This document shows, piece by piece, positions 50,552 through 61,400 of a stretch of 64,000 bases of DNA (position 1 is its first letter; each line of letters begins with the position of its first letter). Source of the stretch: Oscarella lobularis (lineage: Eukaryota > Porifera > Homoscleromorpha > Homosclerophorida > Oscarellidae). The translations under genes and the position numbers were made by a program. A model generated the notes under the pieces. It ran no database searches, was not told where the DNA came from, and saw nothing but the letters and a program-made list of their open reading frames with translations. The stretch spans positions 1,488,001-1,552,000 of the forward strand of contig NC_089188.1 in assembly GCF_947507565.1 (NCBI RefSeq). The letters are read 5' to 3'.

Positions 50552-53287
50552 ATGAATGGTCTCCTAGTCACGATCGTTGCTTGCGCCTGCATTGCACTTG
50601 CTGCTGGAGCCATAACGCCGAGCGCTTCCCTAATCAACAAATACACGTCCCACTTGAGCTTGGACGACAACGAAAACTACTGGCTCTTTTGGAGCATCGA
50701 TGATGGAGCGGGAGACATATTATTTGCAGTGCAAGCCAACACAGCCGGCTGGGTTGGATTTGGACTGTCTCCTAACGGCCGAATGCCCAATTCAGACATC
50801 GTAACAGGATGGGTAAATGACAACGGAGACGCTTTTCTTCAGGTATGCATCCAAACCCACGCCTTTTTGAATTGGGTGTGGTCTCTGGCAACGTGATTGA
50901 GAGTGTAGGATCGTTTTTCCACTGGCAAATTTCTTCCGTCCGACGCCGAAAGTCAAGACGTCGAATTGGTGGCGGCATCCGAGACCAATCAAGTGACGAC
51001 GCTCGAATTCAAGCGCAAAGTCAAAGCGTGCGACGCAAAAGACAGATCGATCGATGTAAAATAAACAGTTCCCGTTTCTGCTTGTTTTGACAACCGTCTC
51101 GCTTCCAGGTGGGCACTTCCCGGGTTATCTGGTCGTACAATCCAAATGACCCTCAAAACGATTCTCCAAGTGCCTTGCAGCAGCACACAGTGATGGGATG
51201 GCGAAGCGTCAACTTGCTCTACGGAGCCTCCAAGGCCCCCAAAGTCCCTTTCCCCGATGACGTGCAGGAAGTCACTGTTCGTGTCGGCAATGTAAACACA
51301 TAGATTGTACTGAAAAGCTTCTCAAAATGAGCGAGTTTGTAGGTACGCGTGCCCACGAATGAGACGACCTATTGGTGCAGCAACTTCACTCTGCCCGCAA
51401 TTCCAGGCGGTGCCGACATTGTTGGGGTGAGTAAAAACTGCATGCCTGTGAAATTGAGACGTTTGGTAATTCGCGTTCTTCTGCAGTTCGCTCCCGTCGT
51501 GACGCCCGGAAATGAAGGAATTGTTCATCATATTCTCGTTTATCAGTGCTTCAATAAGACCGGCTTTAATTTGGGTCACGATGGCGCGTGCGACGCAAAT
51601 ATGCCTGACGAAGTGTCCAATTGCCAGGGAACGGCTCCCGTCGCTGCGTGGGCCATTGGAGGAACTGTAAGACAGAGTTTCTCAATTAGCAGAGATTCAA
51701 TCACTTATATGAGGTCCTTTAGGAAGTCCGGTTTCCAGCTGATGTCGGATATCCGTTTAGCGGAGATACCACCTTGCACTCAGTCGTCATCGAAATGCAC
51801 TATGACAATCCGCAGGGAAAGCAAAGTAAGACTAAACAACGAATTTCGAATTACCATTTGAGCGATTGCCTTCTTTACTTTAATTAATTAATTTAAGATG
51901 TCATTGACAGTTCCGGTATCAAGTTGTACTACACGACGACAAAGCGCAAAAATGAAGCGACAATACTGCAAATTGGTCACTTCGTCGATTCGTTGTCTCT
52001 TCTTTTGCCTAAGGGTCAAAAGAACATAGTGACAAGAAATCTCTGCCCAGCAGAATGCACCCAAAACGTACAAAAACTGCTCGGCTTTTTTCAGACCTAT
52101 ACTCATGTGGCTACAGGGAATGCCAAACGGCGGAATCAATGCATTTGGTATCACGCTTCACGCGCACACCGCCGGTATACGAGATCAAAATGTAGCGATA
52201 AATTATTTGGTACATTGTTGTCGGCAGGAACTGCGATGAAACTTCGACACATACGCAACGGCAAGCAACTTCCCTACTTAGACAGAAACGATCATTATGA
52301 TTTCAACTATCAGGTATCTTACCCTTAGACAAAATTAATTGGCTAACGCTTTAGTTTACAGGATATGATTTTTCCAGCTCAACCCGTCAAAATCCTCCCT
52401 GTCAGTATAACGCCTATGATTCCGCTTAATTAATATCTCTCTTTCTCCCACGGTTTAGGGAGATATATTGGAGATGGTTTGCAACTACAGAACAGAGGGT
52501 CGCACAAAGGTCACCATTGTGAGTCTCGTTGTGAAATGTATCTTGAGCATACTAAAACGAAACCTGAATGTCATCGTGCACAGGGCGGCGAGGGAACGCA
52601 AGATGAAATGTGTCTTGCCTTTGTGCTTGTGTATCCGGTTCCAAGGTTGACCGTGTGTCTCAGTCAAATACCGGGAGCCGAACTACGGACGTTTCTTACC
52701 GAAGCATTTACGTATGTATTGCAAAAACGTGTGCTCACAAAATAAATGCGTCATTTTTTGCAGCAAGAAATGGGCTACCCCCCACACAGGCGACCATCAG
52801 TATCAGCTCGTACAAGGTCTAAACAACATGGATTTATCTAATCCTCCCGCTGCCGGCGATGCATACTACGCATTTTGGAATACGACAAAAAGAACTGCGT
52901 TCTGTCTCGACAAAGATGGAGGGCTCATAGCGGTGAGTGCAAGACCACATTAGGAACTAAAGTAACTTCTAGTAATGTGTACAGGGAGGAGATTATACCT
53001 TGCCCTCGTACGTTCCCCTCGCTCCAGAGCCGCCACCCGTCTGTTCTACATCAGCTCCTTCTAGTACAGGACGTACTCCTTCTAGTACAGGACGTACTAG
53101 TGCAGGACCTGCGCGGCCTACTAGTGCAGGACCTGCGCGGCCTACTAGTGCAGGACCTGCGCGGCCTACTAGTGCAGGACCTGCGCGGCCTACTAGTGCA
53201 GGACCTGCTCGGCCTACTAGTGCAGGATACAAAAACGTTTTTTCGGCGTTTTCACTTTTGATGAGCGTCATTGTGCTTGTTTCCTAG
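50552..53287 (+). CDS. DOMON / copper type II monooxygenase, copy 3, with repeat stalk
   Basis: Third tandem paralogue. Start at 50,552 gives MNGLLVTIVACACIALAAGA, a clear signal peptide. An earlier in-frame non-ATG start is less likely. The DOMON and copper motifs match copy 2 (GIVHHILVYQC, EMHYDNPQ, TLHAHTAG, QDEMC), so it is predicted active. It differs in the C-terminal stalk, where a 24-bp repeat has expanded to five TSAGPARP octapeptides after two PSSTGRT units. The tail KNVFSAFSLLMSVIVLVS follows (likely GPI signal). The longer Pro/Ser/Thr stalk would hold the enzyme farther from the membrane and is probably O-glycosylated (inference). It converges with DHRS12, 135 bp between stops. 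Confidence 0.9.
53096..53220 (+). repeat. 24-bp coding VNTR in monooxygenase copy 3
   Basis: Five tandem copies of ACTAGTGCAGGACCTGCGCG followed by GCCT start at 53,096, 53,120, 53,144, 53,168 and 53,192, and a partial sixth at 53,216. The copies differ by a single base in the fifth (GCTCGG). They encode TSAGPARP octapeptides. Copies 1 and 2 of the gene have just one equivalent unit. Confidence 0.95.
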
Positions 53288-53422
53288 TATTAACTAGTCA
53301 ACGAGATTTTTGACGTTGTTTCGCTTGCATGTTACTGCGTGTGCGTCTGTATTGCGTTTTTCGACTGCTGAATGCGTGTGACATCGTTCACTCTGTAGCT
53401 TATAACTGTCCACTCTCCGTCC

Positions 53423-54955
53423 TCATATATGATACCCCTTTACCATCGTTTCCAAACGGTCTATGAATGCCGCCTCTTCTTCAGCCGTAGATTTAGACCA
53501 CGCCAAAGGCAAATGCTCTGCCACGGCGCGACGATCTAACACAGCGCAAACTCTGTCGCGCGCAGTGTCAGAGGACATACTTACCACAGTAGAATTTTCC
53601 GTTTCCATCTTCTGGAATCTCTTTCGACAATGCGAGCCAAATTATAGTATCAGCTCCCTGGGAAAAGCATAGCATTTGGAAGAAATTTTCGAAATAGCTT
53701 ACCTGCTCAACGCTTCTGAATTTCTCGTGAAAACGATTATAGAAGCTCGGCATCGACGTCTCGACCCCAGGCGTGTCAGCCCATCCTTGAGAATGAAATA
53801 ATCAAAAGGCCCTTTTCCCCCAGTGACAAAATATACCTGGATGCATGCTGTAGAACCTGACATGGGTTTCCTCTGATAAATTCTTGGCAAAGTGGTGCGT
53901 CATTACAACCTGCTGTCTCTGCAAAAGTAAGGAAAAATGTAGCAGGGAATGGGAGGTGCCTCGCTCAGAGTGTTCCACTTTGGTTTGTGCGTATGCCATT
54001 GTTCCATCAAATGGATTCATCTGCTCAAGCTGAAGATCTTTCAGGTCTAGCTTGTGAGTTAGCATTCCTCCCGAAGATACAATCACCTTAGAGAGTTAAT
54101 TAACTAAACTATTCTAAAATCTAGTTTCTCTTTGCTAGAACGCACCACTCTAGAGTCGTCTGCTTGGGACAAAATAGGCAACATGAGCTTGGTGAGAAGA
54201 TACGTGCCTAAGAATTCTAAGTATTCAAAGTAGAACTTTTTCCAGTTCCTCCTTTATCAACCTAGGGTGTTTGTAGCAAATGTTTTCTCGTATCCTTTAG
54301 CTGTCAACTCTTTTTTCGCCAGCATGGCTCCAGCATTATTGATCTTTATCAACAAAGTCATGCCCACTGATGATAGCTGTCAGTCTGCTTACTAAAACGT
54401 GAGCAACATGACCGCCTTGCTGAAACGCTCTACAAAATGTTTCCACTGATTCAAGATCTGACATGTCGGCCAGATGAAGGTATATTTTCTAAATCGAAAT
54501 ATAGATTTTACTATTGTTATGTGGATGCAACTGACTTCATTGCCAGAAGCATCTTTCAGCTCTTTCTGTGCTGCTTCGCCTCGTTCTCGGCTACGACACA
54601 CCATGTGAACACTTGCACCTGAAGAATTCTGACGTTGATGTATAGGTATCTGAAAATCGATTTATTTTGCCTCGTTTGGCCAAATCAAGAGCCACGTGCT
54701 TTCCCAGGCCACTGTTGGCTCCAGTCACGACAAAAGAACGCCTGAAGACAATATCAGGCTTTCGTTTGAGTGTTCGCTACACTCTCACTGAGAAACGTCG
54801 ACCGATAACGCCGTCTCCGTGAAAGAACGTGCCGCTTTTTCGTAACCGCTCCTGCAAGAGCTTGGAGCTTCGAATCAATAGACAAGAGTAACTATGTACT
54901 TTGTAAATTCTTTCAATCCTTTGAAAAAGAATGCTGTTTTCCTATAAAGCGTCAT
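53423..54955 (-). CDS. DHRS12: Dehydrogenase/reductase SDR family member 12-like
   Basis: NAD(P)-dependent short-chain dehydrogenase. The first exon reads MTLYRKTAFFFKGLKEFTK (start 54,955), then SGYEKAARSF, matching the N-terminus of DHRS12. The Rossmann motif RSFVVTGANSGLGKHVALDL follows, with VCRSRERGEAAQKELKD after it. The catalytic region has VSSGGMLTHKLDLKDLQL, then FDGTMAYAQTKRQQVVMTHH with the Tyr and Lys of YxxxK. The C-terminal part has FYSMHPGWADTPGVE, then GADTIIWLALSKEIP and DRRAVAEHLPLAWSKS, ending GYHI at 53,423. Active-site residues are all present. About nine exons. Its start lies 90 bp from that of the LRRC63-like gene on the other strand. The physiological substrate is unknown in this family. 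Confidence 0.9.
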
Positions 54956-55045
54956 TCTTGGCGGCGAAGTGTGACCACAGGCGTGACTTCGCTATTGTAC
55001 GGGCGCTCTAACATATCAACCAGCGTTGCGAGGCAACGACTTGCT
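54956..55045. promoter_or_regulatory. Shared upstream region, DHRS12 and LRRC63-like gene
   Basis: Ninety bases between divergent start codons. The reading frame of the LRRC63-like gene is open through this gap but has no ATG before 55,046, so the gap is treated as upstream sequence. No distinct motif was recognised. Confidence 0.5.
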
Positions 55046-57096
55046 ATGGCCGAAAAACGGCTGGTTCTACTACGAAAACCGCTTCCTCCGATCCCGTCTC
55101 AGCGCCCACCGCAACCGATATGCTCTCCCACCGATACTTCCGTAGCGAACACGAGAATGAGCCCCCGTTCGAGGCCTCGACCTTCCACGTGGAATACGAG
55201 CCAAATAAGCGCTTCGACGACGCCTCTCGTGCTTCCGAGGAAACCAAGGGGACCAGCTCCGCTGACTTCGACAGTTCCATCGAAACCTATCAACCAGAAT
55301 CTGACTCTAGCGGTTGTTTTGTCGCGAGACCGACATTCAGGTCTACCGCCACCGCCGCTATTTTCCTTAAATGACTTTCAAGAGGCGGCCGTCACCGCTC
55401 ACTATCAGTGGAAGTCTCGCGGAGGGGATCACGCACCGCAGAAGGCGACGATCTCTCGGGAAAATTACGAGAAAATGACGAGTTGGTTTTCGACGCACGT
55501 TCCAAGGCAAGACAAGATTAACAAGCAAACAATAGCAGGTAAGATACGAACACGAGCAATTGATAAAAACTGGCTAGCTGCTACAGCTGACAACGCACCT
55601 GAAAAAGTCAATCGCAGGCCAAAGCATCAGATCCTTTTAGGTAAGGAAAGAGGCTAGTAGACGCAGTAGATATCCTTTTTTATTGATTAGAAATGAGAGC
55701 TATGCTCAACGAGGCTATGAATGAGGCTCTGTCTCAGTCTGATGACGAAAGTAGTGTCGTTGAATCAAGGCAGTACGCTCCGCTGTTTTGTTTCTCTTAC
55801 GTTGTAGTGTAGATTGATTGTATAGGCTTATTCCTGTGTGTCCAACCAGTGATGCTGTTTTTAAGACGTCTACGTCTAAATACTTTTTAGGAGAGGGCCG
55901 TAGTACATCTCCATTTGGTGAGAAAGGGGAGAAATTTGTGGGTAGTGAATCTAAATTAATTGGTTAAGATTCTAAATTTGATCCTATTGGGATCGCTGAG
56001 GCGGCTGTTTTAAATTGCATGCTATCAGGAGGAACTGATCTCGTACTAAAGGTAAATTGTAAGACTTACGTTATCTTACTAATTCCTTTTGGTATGTGCA
56101 TTAGGCTCATTTTCTGCAGTCTTTGCCGGATTTAGATTCTCTGAGATTTACCCTTCTGGACCTAAATCTATCTTTCAATGAACTCAGGGTATATTTTTTT
56201 GTGAGAGAAGCATCTAATAAAATGGATGTCTCTTGTGAAGGATTTTCCTATGGAGATCCTAGTTCTGACGAATTTGAAGTCTCTAAAACTAAGAAATAAT
56301 CCTATTGCTGAAATACCAGACGCAATCAGTGAACTGCGATCTTTGGAGACGCTATGCATCTCTTTCAATGTATTGCTTTCATTGCCAGCTGGGTCTGTTG
56401 CAAAACAAGATAACTCTATACATTTGAGAGCGGTCTCTCTACAGGCTCTATGATCTTTCTCTTTTGACCGACTTGGACGTCTCGTACAACAGACTAAGCT
56501 TTTTATCAAATGACATAAGAAAATTGAGGCAAGAAAATGAAGCCGGGATTAGATACGTTATTTCTAACTCGTTCGTTTTAGTTTGCTAAGAAGTTTTAAC
56601 GCAGAAGGAAATCAATTGGCGGGACTTCCCTGTGGAATGCTTCACCTATCAAACATCCGTCAGCTACAGGTAGCCAATAACTTCATGCATCCCCTCTTCT
56701 GGGCAGAAAACATAGTAAATCAGCCTCAGGTAGAGAAAAGAAATTATCTAGTTATAAAAAACGATATCCCCTCCCCCTCCTAGCGTCTAATGGACTTGGC
56801 TTCAATGTGTCTGGTTCAGAATGAAGTGCATCTGGTGTACGGTTCAAATTTGCCTTTGGAAATCAAGGAACTTATGAAATGGTAGTCTCTCTTATTTACG
56901 TGGAATTACGCGTGTGATCTAGTGCACTCTTTCCTCTAGCGCATCCGTTTGTGACTGTTGCGGGGGGCCCAAATTTGGAGAAGGATTGCGATGCGTCTCG
57001 TCGTTTCCAGAACCAAGGTTCGGTATTCGAAATTTGCCATTTATTTTCAGTTCATGCTCAGTTCAATGCCGGAAAAAATTCTTAAAATGTCAATAA
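55046..57096 (+). CDS. Leucine-rich repeat protein, LRRC63-like
   Basis: Starts at 55,046 with MAEKRLVLLRKPLPPIPSQR and a proline-rich, disordered first third with RKP/PPP motifs. Then comes FSLNDFQEAAVTAHYQWKSR, and NEALSQSDDESSV in a later exon. From about 56,240 the product shows leucine-rich repeats: LTNLKSLKLRNNPIAEIPDA, ISELRSLETLCISFN, LTDLDVSYNRLSFLSNDI and LRSFNAEGNQLAGLPCGML. IRQLQVANNFMHPLFWAEN follows, then RLMDLASMCL. The end is a zinc-like cysteine motif, CDCCGGPKFGEGLRC, and SSCSVQCRKKFLKCQ. The NNFMHPLFW element and the terminal C-rich block are, as I recall, typical of LRRC63. Function is unknown. The stop at 57,094-57,096 lies 4 bp from the stop of the convergent CRPPA gene. 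Confidence 0.72.
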
Positions 57097-57097
57097 A
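57040..57097. terminator. Interlocked polyadenylation signals, LRRC63-like / CRPPA
   Basis: AATAAA at 57,092-57,097 overlaps the stop codon of the LRRC63-like gene on the plus strand. On the minus strand AATAAA occurs at 57,040-57,045, about 55 bp beyond the CRPPA stop and inside the last coding exon of the LRRC63-like gene. The 3' untranslated regions must therefore overlap as antisense RNA. Confidence 0.55.
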
Positions 57098-57100
57098 TAA

Positions 57101-58298
57101 TTAGACAATAAAGATCTGCCCAGCTAAAACTCTGTCGTCATCCATGCTTAGAACATGCGATAGAACTTTGGTAAATTTTTCCACAGAATTGATTCTGAGT
57201 GAGCCGCCGTCAACTTGGCGACATTGACATACTAATCCATAAACGGGAATCTCATTATGAATCAGCAGTAAGTCTCTAAGCCAATCGAAACTGCATCTAA
57301 AATCGGAGACAGTCGAGAGCTTGATCAAAATGAACTTCCTAGCGCGCTTCTCCTTTTCAGCCTTAGTAAAATCGAACGTCTCAATGTGAGTCCCACTGAC
57401 AACAATGGCATCCCAATCGCCCGAAATAGGCCCGGCATAGTTTCTACATTCCACGCCAGCAGGCAAACCCTCTCTCACCCCATCCACCAAATCGCTGCCA
57501 ATAGCCAAGACTCTCGTCTGAGCTCTCTCCCTAATAATCATTTCGGCAAGACACAAGTCCCTTTGATAGGTGATCTATAGAACAAAATCATCACGTGACG
57601 TCACTTCTAATAACGATTAACAAAACAATCAATAGGCATCGATTTATTGAACTGACCTTCCACAGGTTCTCGGGCCCTTCAAAAAGACGCGCTCGCACTT
57701 GACAGTACTTATGCACGAGATGAAGACACTCGGTCCCGTATTCCAAATCGTAGTCGTCGCTCGCCTCGTAGGCGCGACAGACGAGATCGTAGCGAAATCC
57801 CTGCGGCATTTCGCTCGCCCGATGCTTCGAGCGATCGAGCGCCCGATCGAGAAATCCGCTCGAATCGGGCGCGACGATCGTCGAGACGAGCGGACGCGTC
57901 GCGCCCGACGCGCCGTGCTTCCACGCGAGACGCGCGCACGTTTCGATCGTTTCGACGTCGACGAACGGTCGAACGGCGTCGTGAACGATCGCGACGTCGG
58001 GCGGATCGTTTGCGAGCGTGCGAAGGCCGCTCCAGATCGATCGGTGGCGCGATTCGGCGCCGCATTCCACGCGCAGCTTGGGACCGCAGTGTGCGGCCAA
58101 GTGGGCGCGGCATTGATCCAGTCGAGACGCCGGCACGGTGACAACGACGGCGTCGATCCAATGGATCGCCTCGAAGGCGTTTATCGCGTGGCAGACGAGC
58201 GGCTTGTTGCGCAGATCGACGAACTGCTTCGGTTCGATCATTTTCATGCGAGAGCCGATCCCGGCGGCGGGAAGAACGACCGATACGCGAAATTCCAT
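57101..58298 (-). CDS. CRPPA: CDP-ribitol pyrophosphorylase (ISPD/CRPPA)
   Basis: Cytidylyltransferase that makes CDP-ribitol for the matriglycan linker of alpha-dystroglycan; an IspD-type fold in the cytosol. The first exon (start 58,298) reads MEFRVSVVLPAAGIGSRMKM, then PKQFVDLRNKPLVCHAINAF, SRHRSIWSGLRTL, VAIVHDAVRPFVD and GATRPLVSTIVAP. The IspD nucleotide loop and the HDAVRP motif are intact. DRSKHRASEMPQGFRYDLVC and DDYDLEYGTECL follow. A second exon (57,101-57,576) begins ITYQRDLCLAEMII and continues through the eukaryote-specific C-terminal domain (YAGPISGDWDAIVVSG.. IPVYGLVCQCR.. LAGQIFIV). Two exons only. Length is close to the vertebrate enzyme. It diverges from UNC80 by 106 bp. 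Confidence 0.93.
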
Positions 58299-58404
58299 TG
58301 CGACAACATCCGGGAGGCGGGAAGAATCACAGTTTACGCAAGCGCAAGGGAAGAGATCGCGTACTGGGCTGTAACGACGCCAATCAATCAAGCCTTTGCC
58401 CGCA
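58299..58404. promoter_or_regulatory. Shared upstream region of CRPPA and UNC80
   Basis: 106 bp between divergent start codons. No TATA box or named site was recognised. Confidence 0.5.
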
Positions 58405-61400
58405 ATGGACCAAGGCAGGGCAATGAGCAAGCGTCTGGCGACGGCGCGTCAACATTCGCCCGTTTTTCCCTTCCTTCCCATTCGCTATCAAACGTTTCTC
58501 TGGGAACAAGCCAAGTAGGAGCCAAGAGCATCGATCGCGAAGACCTAGTAGGAAAGCGATTTCCTTTCCAGATGTTTCCAGAGGCTCAAACAGGACGCGA
58601 CGGCATCGAACCTCTCCAAAGCCGAACTCGCCTGCTCGGTACAATGCCCGTAAACGCCCCGTAACTCATGCAGCCCCCTACGAGTTTCAGTTTTTTTTCT
58701 TTGGTTCGTCACTGCCGTAAAAGTAAACACACCGTAATCGCACACCTTGAAAAAAAATCTCACTTCCGCAAACGCATCAACGCCCCTTTTCGAACATAAG
58801 CGTTGCTAATGGAATGCGTATACAAAAAATAAATCTCACACATGTATATAAATAAGCGTAGTCCGGTAGAATGACACGTTCCTTTATAGTCGCTCGCCGG
58901 CCTAATACGCGAAGGCAAGAGCCACGCGGAACTCGACCTCGGCGACATATCGGAAAAGGATCTAATCGAAGCGGCGCTTCCCTACGTCGCACTCGGCTGC
59001 TCGGCGGTCCTTCCGCGTCGTCCGTTGGGCAATCGTCTCTCGCCGGGCGCCATCAAACTCCTCTCGACTCTCCATTGGATTCTCGTCGAATCGCATCAGA
59101 TGACGACGACGTCGTTCTCTCGCTTTCACTTCTACGCCGTCGACGCGTTCGTTCGCGACATCATTCCGTGCGTCGATTGGATATATCCCGAAAGCGATCT
59201 CGTCGGAAATTTGAGAATGGGAGCCGGACCGCTGTGGGAACGTTTGAAGCAGAATCTCGCTCCGGACGTGCCTCAATTGACGTACGAGTATCAGTGCGCC
59301 GATTTCGCTCCCTCGTCGCCCGGCAGCGGCATCGGCACGGAAAAGGTCAGCGTGTTCGATATAGCCGTCGTACGATCGTTGGCCGCGGAGAATTGGTCGG
59401 ACGAGGCGATGCTGTGGGGCTTGAAGTATCTGAGAAAGAAAATCACGGCGCGGAAATTGCAATCAGTCGACGCGGACAACGATAATCGCAGTAGCAAAAG
59501 ACGCGACAACTTCAAAAGTCTTCCTACGTTCAGCAGTTTGGATAGAAGATTCGAAGGTCTTCAGTCCGAGAAACATATCGATTTATCGTATTATCTATCC
59601 ATGGATTCGCGTCTCAACATATCGTCCGTTTTCGACGCGTTGGCCAGCTGCCTACGAAATTCGGCCAGTCGGACGACGTTGAAAGCGTGCGTTCTCGAAG
59701 CGATGCTCTGTCTCGTCAACGTCTGTCTCAAGGAGATCTTCGAAGGGGACGCCAAGGTCGTCGGACCGTTGCAGCATTCGGTCAGCTCGACCGAAGGAAA
59801 GGAGACGTTCTTCGAGAAGTCTCTCGCTCTCGTCTTTCACTTCAGTCGTCGTTTGGGATGCGCCGAAGGCGGCTGCACGTATGGGATCAAGGGCAAGCTC
59901 GGCCAGCAGTTGCACGCGATACGATGGGAATGTCTCGCTATACTCGCGCGCTATGATCCGGCGGCGTTCAAGAAGCAAGTCCAGGCGTTTCTCGTATTGA
60001 TTCCCATACCCGAAGTGATGATAACGCTTCATCGGCTCTACTGCTACTGCTGCATCGGCTACGACATGTTCATTCGCGTCTGCGTCAACGCGATGGCGGG
60101 GAAGTCGTCGTCGCAGGAGACCGTCGAAGCGAGCACGGAGGATCTGCGACGAATCGGCCTGTCGCAGCTGAACGTGACCGTCGCGACGAACGGTAAGGAC
60201 GTCGAGACGTTTTTCACGGAAGCGATCATCAAGACGTTGGTGGAGAGACTCACCGGAGAGGATCTAACGAGCCAGCCTAATATGGTAATAATATACGAAC
60301 GCGTTTTTTTTCCTACTCGACAATTCGTATTTTCATTACAGTACATTTCTCATCAAGTGTGCCTGCTCATGGAATATCTCAACGTTCATCACGAAAGTCT
60401 TCTTCGACGCGTCGCCTTTTCCGCTCTCATCGGCTCTCGTCTCGCCAAGCGCGAAAGGGGAACGTCTGTTTTCGATGCCGCCGTTAACGGCTATGACGAC
60501 GACGACGACGACACGTGCTCTCTCAACGAAGTCAATTCCACTCCTAATCATCAAAGTTCTTTTCCTCCCAAAGTTATTCCTCCTAAAAAGAAGCGTTTTC
60601 TGCCGCACTTTCGTCGATCGACGACTGGAAAAGTGCCTTCGATGGCGTCAAGTCAAGTTGGCAGTAAGGATTTGAGTCAGCAGAGATCGACGTCGCGGAA
60701 GAAGTTGCAACGAACGGTCAGCTTCGGGGAAGTCGATCTCCTTCGAGGAATCGATCTGCCCGCAATGCGATACAACGTGCAGCAGTTTGCGCTGCTTTTG
60801 TCCTGCACCGAGCTCGGCACGCTGCCGAGTCCCAACGCCCTCGCCGCTACTTTAGAAATAGTAAAACTGGGAATTTATGTAATTGGAAAAAAATTAGTCG
60901 CTGTTGTGTAGAACGCTCCCGTTTTGTCTCGAGTGGCGTTGCTGTTCGAATGCGCGTTGTTGGTCCAGCAATGTCGAGCGGGAAACTGGCCCGTTTGGAT
61001 GCTTGCGAACTCGATGAAAAGCATTGGACTCGCCGTGAGCATCTGGCATTGGGGCGTAGCAATAGGAAATAAATTGGAAGAGATCATGAAGAAAGAAGAA
61101 CGATTCCCGACCGTAGTAAGTCAACAACAGAAAATATGAAAAACAAAAAAAACCAACCCCGTCTATTTTAGAAGCAGTTTGGTCACAGTCTCGGGGATTA
61201 CTGCCCACTTCCGACGCCCTCGGACGATCAAGGAGGCAAGTGTCGCGTACGTGCTCATAAAAAAAATCCCCCAATCTGATTTAGACGATGAAACGTGCCC
61301 GTTTGCTCTCAAAATGTTCGCTTGTCAACTTCTCCTCGAAATCACCGCCTTCCTTCGCGAATGTCCTCGACCGATCACGCGCCATCAAATCAAATCGAGC

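Noticed and set aside
57699-58664. Long plus-strand open frame of about 320 codons opposite CRPPA
   Set aside because: It is the antisense shadow of the CRPPA first exon, arising from the GC-rich codon bias; its right end overlaps the UNC80 start in another frame.
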